From Acholeplasmataceae bacterium (GTDB taxonomy: Bacteria; Bacillota; Negativicutes; Acidaminococcales; Acidaminococcaceae): a DNA stretch of 7,084 nucleotides. Each line of letters opens with the position of its first letter. Positions within the stretch are counted from its first letter, which is position 1. The stretch lies in the NCBI GenBank assembly GCA_012744295.1, contig JAAYIB010000094.1, forward strand, positions 1 to 7,084, written 5' to 3'. Made by a program: the position numbers and the translations under genes. Positions 5,912 to 7,084 of the stretch are shown here, piece by piece. The notes below the pieces were generated by a model that made no database searches, was not told the DNA's origin, and saw only the letters and a list, made by a program, of their open reading frames with translations.

Positions 5912-6280
5912 ATGGCACGTATCGCTGGTGTCGATTTACCAAGAGACAAACGTATTGAGTACGCGCTGCCGTATATTTATGGCATTGGCCTGACCCTGTC
6001 TCGCGAGATTCTTGTTAAAACAGGAATCAACCCTGATACACGTGTTCGGGACCTGACCGAGGACGAAATATCAAAACTCCGCGAAACCCTTGACAATGAT
6101 TACAAGGTAGAAGGTGACCTCCGTCGCGAGGAATCCCTCAATATAAAGAGATTAGTTGAAATCGGCTGCTATCGTGGCAGGAGACATCGTATGGGCTTGC
6201 CCGTACGCGGTCAGAATACCAAGAATAACGCCCGTACCCGTAAAGGTCCAAAACGCAGTGTTGCCGGTAAAAAGAAATAA
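5912..6280 (+). CDS. rpsM: 30S ribosomal protein S13
   Basis: 122 aa, normal for the family. S13 sits in the 30S head, contacts the P-site tRNA through its C-terminal tail and forms bridges to the 50S subunit with L5. It opens MARIAGVDLPRDKRIEYAL, has the helix-two-turn-helix region YGIGLTLSREIL (23-34), and the family signature RGRRHRMGLPVRGQ at 88-101, ending in the basic tail ARTRKGPKRSVAGKKK. About 45% of the first 50 codons end in G or C, like the genes upstream and unlike what follows in rpsK. Intact. Confidence 0.98.
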   Translation: MARIAGVDLPRDKRIEYALPYIYGIGLTLSREILVKTGINPDTRVRDLTEDEISKLRETLDNDYKVEGDLRREESLNIKRLVEIGCYRGRRHRMGLPVRGQNTKNNARTRKGPKRSVAGKKK

Positions 6281-6301
6281 TCTGTAAGGAGGGATAGACG
6301 A

Positions 6302-6697
6302 GTGGTTGCTGCAAAAAAAGTTGTCCGTACTAAACGGAAAGAACGCAAGAACATAGAAACAGGCGTGGCGCATATTCGCTCCACATTCAACAACACCATT
6401 GTTACCATTGCCGATACCCGCGGTAATGTCCTCAGTTGGGCAAGCTCCGGCGGTCTTGGCTTCCGCGGTTCCCGCAAGAGCACGCCCTTTGCGGCCCAGA
6501 TGGCCGCTGAAGCGGCGGCCAAGGCCGCCATGGAGCATGGTCTCAAATCGGTGGACGTATATGTCAAGGGCCCCGGCTCGGGCCGTGAGGCCGCCATCCG
6601 TGCGCTGCAGGGCGCCGGGCTTGAGATCACGCTCATCAAGGACGTGACGCCCATCCCCCACAACGGGTGCCGCCCGCCCAAGCGCCGCAGGGTTTAG
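6302..6697 (+). CDS. rpsK: 30S ribosomal protein S11 (composition changes part-way)
   Basis: 131 aa, the usual size. S11 lies on the 30S platform, binds 16S rRNA near the 690 and 790 loops and touches mRNA in the E-site region. Conserved parts are HIRSTFNNTIVTI (24-36), SWASSGGLGFRGSRKSTPFA (45-64), AAQMAAEAAAKAAMEHG (64-80), VKGPGSGREAAIRAL (88-102) and the ending PIPHNGCRPPKRRRV (117-131). GTG start, 8 bases after AAGGAGGG (6286-6293). The protein is intact and in frame, but the DNA is not uniform: 13 of codons 1-30 end in G or C, against 29 of codons 101-130. The N-terminal half resembles the upstream genes, the C-terminal half resembles rpsD. Confidence 0.97.
   Translation: MVAAKKVVRTKRKERKNIETGVAHIRSTFNNTIVTIADTRGNVLSWASSGGLGFRGSRKSTPFAAQMAAEAAAKAAMEHGLKSVDVYVKGPGSGREAAIRALQGAGLEITLIKDVTPIPHNGCRPPKRRRV
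6420..6480. other. Base-composition breakpoint inside rpsK
   Basis: Hand counts of G+C per 60 bases are 25 (6241-6300), 24 (6301-6360), 31 (6361-6420), 38 (6421-6480), 43 (6481-6540), 39 (6541-6600), 40 (6601-6660) and 39 (6661-6720). The rise falls in the most conserved part of S11 and persists to the window end. This marks the likely region of a join between two source sequences; the exact base cannot be set by eye. Confidence 0.6.
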
Positions 6698-6718
6698 CGA
6701 ACAGGAGGAACGACTGAC

Positions 6719-7084
6719 ATGGCAAGATATACCGACCCCGTATGCCGCCTGTGCCGGCGCGAGGGGACGAAGCTGTTTTTGAAGGGCGATAAATGCTATA
6801 GCGCCAAGTGTGCCGTGGCTCTGCGGCCCACACCGCCGGGACAGCACGGTGCCAGCCGCCGCAAGCTTTCGGAGTACGGCATGCAGCTGCGGGAAAAGCA
6901 GAAGATGCGCCGCACCTACGGCCTGCTGGAAGGGCAGTTCCGCACCTACTTTGAAAAGGCCCGCCGCATGCGGGACATGTCGACCGGCGAAGCGCTGCTC
7001 CAGCTTCTGGAAATGCGGCTGGACAACGTGGCCTACCGGCTTGGCTTTGGCGAGTCCAGGGCCCAGGCACGCCAGCTTGTGCGC
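6719..7084 (+). CDS. rpsD: 30S ribosomal protein S4, zinc-binding form (partial, 3' end missing)
   Basis: The first 122 codons of about 200-210; the gene runs off the window. S4 is a primary 16S rRNA-binding protein that starts assembly of the 30S 5' domain. It opens MARYTDPVCRLCRREGTKLF, with a zinc-knuckle of the C+ form: Cys9-x2-Cys12, Cys26-x4-Cys31. Then come PPGQHG (39-44), RKLSEYGMQLREKQKMRRTYG (48-68), and the start of the S4 RNA-binding domain RLDNVAYRLGFGESRAQARQLV (from about 100). AGGAGG at 6703-6708 is 10 bases before the ATG. rpsD between rpsK and rpoA is the clostridial arrangement; Bacillus keeps it elsewhere. It is GC-rich throughout, unlike all genes before 6420. Confidence 0.96.
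   Translation, partial: MARYTDPVCRLCRREGTKLFLKGDKCYSAKCAVALRPTPPGQHGASRRKLSEYGMQLREKQKMRRTYGLLEGQFRTYFEKARRMRDMSTGEALLQLLEMRLDNVAYRLGFGESRAQARQLVR

Noticed and set aside
6399..6647. Alternative + strand frame of 82 codons inside rpsK
   Set aside because: Out of frame with S11, Pro/Arg-rich low-complexity product, no SD; S11 itself is complete across the region.
6302..6697. rpsK considered as frameshifted or a pseudogene because of the composition change
   Set aside because: The protein reads through in one frame with all conserved blocks and the normal C-terminus.
6152..6847. Long open frame on the - strand opposite rpsM, rpsK and rpsD (231 codons), and another at 6636-7070
   Set aside because: They lie opposite intact ribosomal genes. 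High G+C with G/C-ending codons on the + strand removes stops on the other strand. No SD and no recognisable domain, and the composition is Arg/Pro/Ala-rich as expected for a shadow frame.
1..7084. CRISPR arrays, tRNA or rRNA genes, insertion sequences, attachment sites, phage or defence genes
   Set aside because: No direct-repeat arrays, no terminal inverted repeats, no cloverleaf-like stretch and no space outside genes for them; the longest gap is 63 bases.

Overview
This window is the middle and end of the classic bacterial S10/spc/alpha ribosomal-protein super-operon, all on the + strand. It covers the last codons of rplE, then rpsN, rpsH, rplF, rplR, rpsE, rpmD, rplO, secY, adk, map, infA, rpmJ, rpsM, rpsK and the 5' part of rpsD. 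The gene order, near-consensus AGGAGG Shine-Dalgarno (SD) sites before almost every gene, zinc-type S14 (61 aa), zinc-LID adenylate kinase, frequent GTG/TTG starts and rpsD following rpsK all point to a low-to-mid GC Firmicute. The closest feel is a clostridial or Negativicutes (Sporomusa/Pelosinus-like) lineage. The phylum-level call is solid; the class is inference from remembered family sequences.

Layout: 1-2798 is a tightly packed run of small- and large-subunit proteins (L5 tail, S14, S8, L6, L18, S5, L30, L15) separated by 9-37 bases that hold little but SD sites. 2799-5468 is the secretion/housekeeping insert: SecY translocon, adenylate kinase and methionine aminopeptidase, the last two overlapping by one base. 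5469-5531 is the longest gap (63 bases) and carries a good candidate sigma-A type promoter (TTGCCT-17 bp-TATAAT) plus a small stem-loop. 5532-7084 holds infA, rpmJ, rpsM, rpsK and rpsD, the initiation-factor/alpha-operon part; rpsD runs off the edge. rpoA and rplQ would be expected beyond it.

The genes work together as a growth-linked translation module. Ribosomal proteins of both subunits are co-made with IF-1, the membrane channel that receives nascent chains (SecY), the enzyme that trims initiator Met (Map) and the enzyme balancing AMP/ADP/ATP (Adk).

I found no undescribed defence, mobile or RNA system here. All genes are intact and conventional. The one real anomaly is a sharp rise in GC and third-position GC inside rpsK, around 6420-6480. 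Left of it the sequence is moderate GC; right of it (second half of rpsK and all visible rpsD) it is about 65% GC with almost exclusively G/C-ending codons. This looks like a join between two genomes, either a chimeric assembly at a conserved stretch or a homologous-recombination import.
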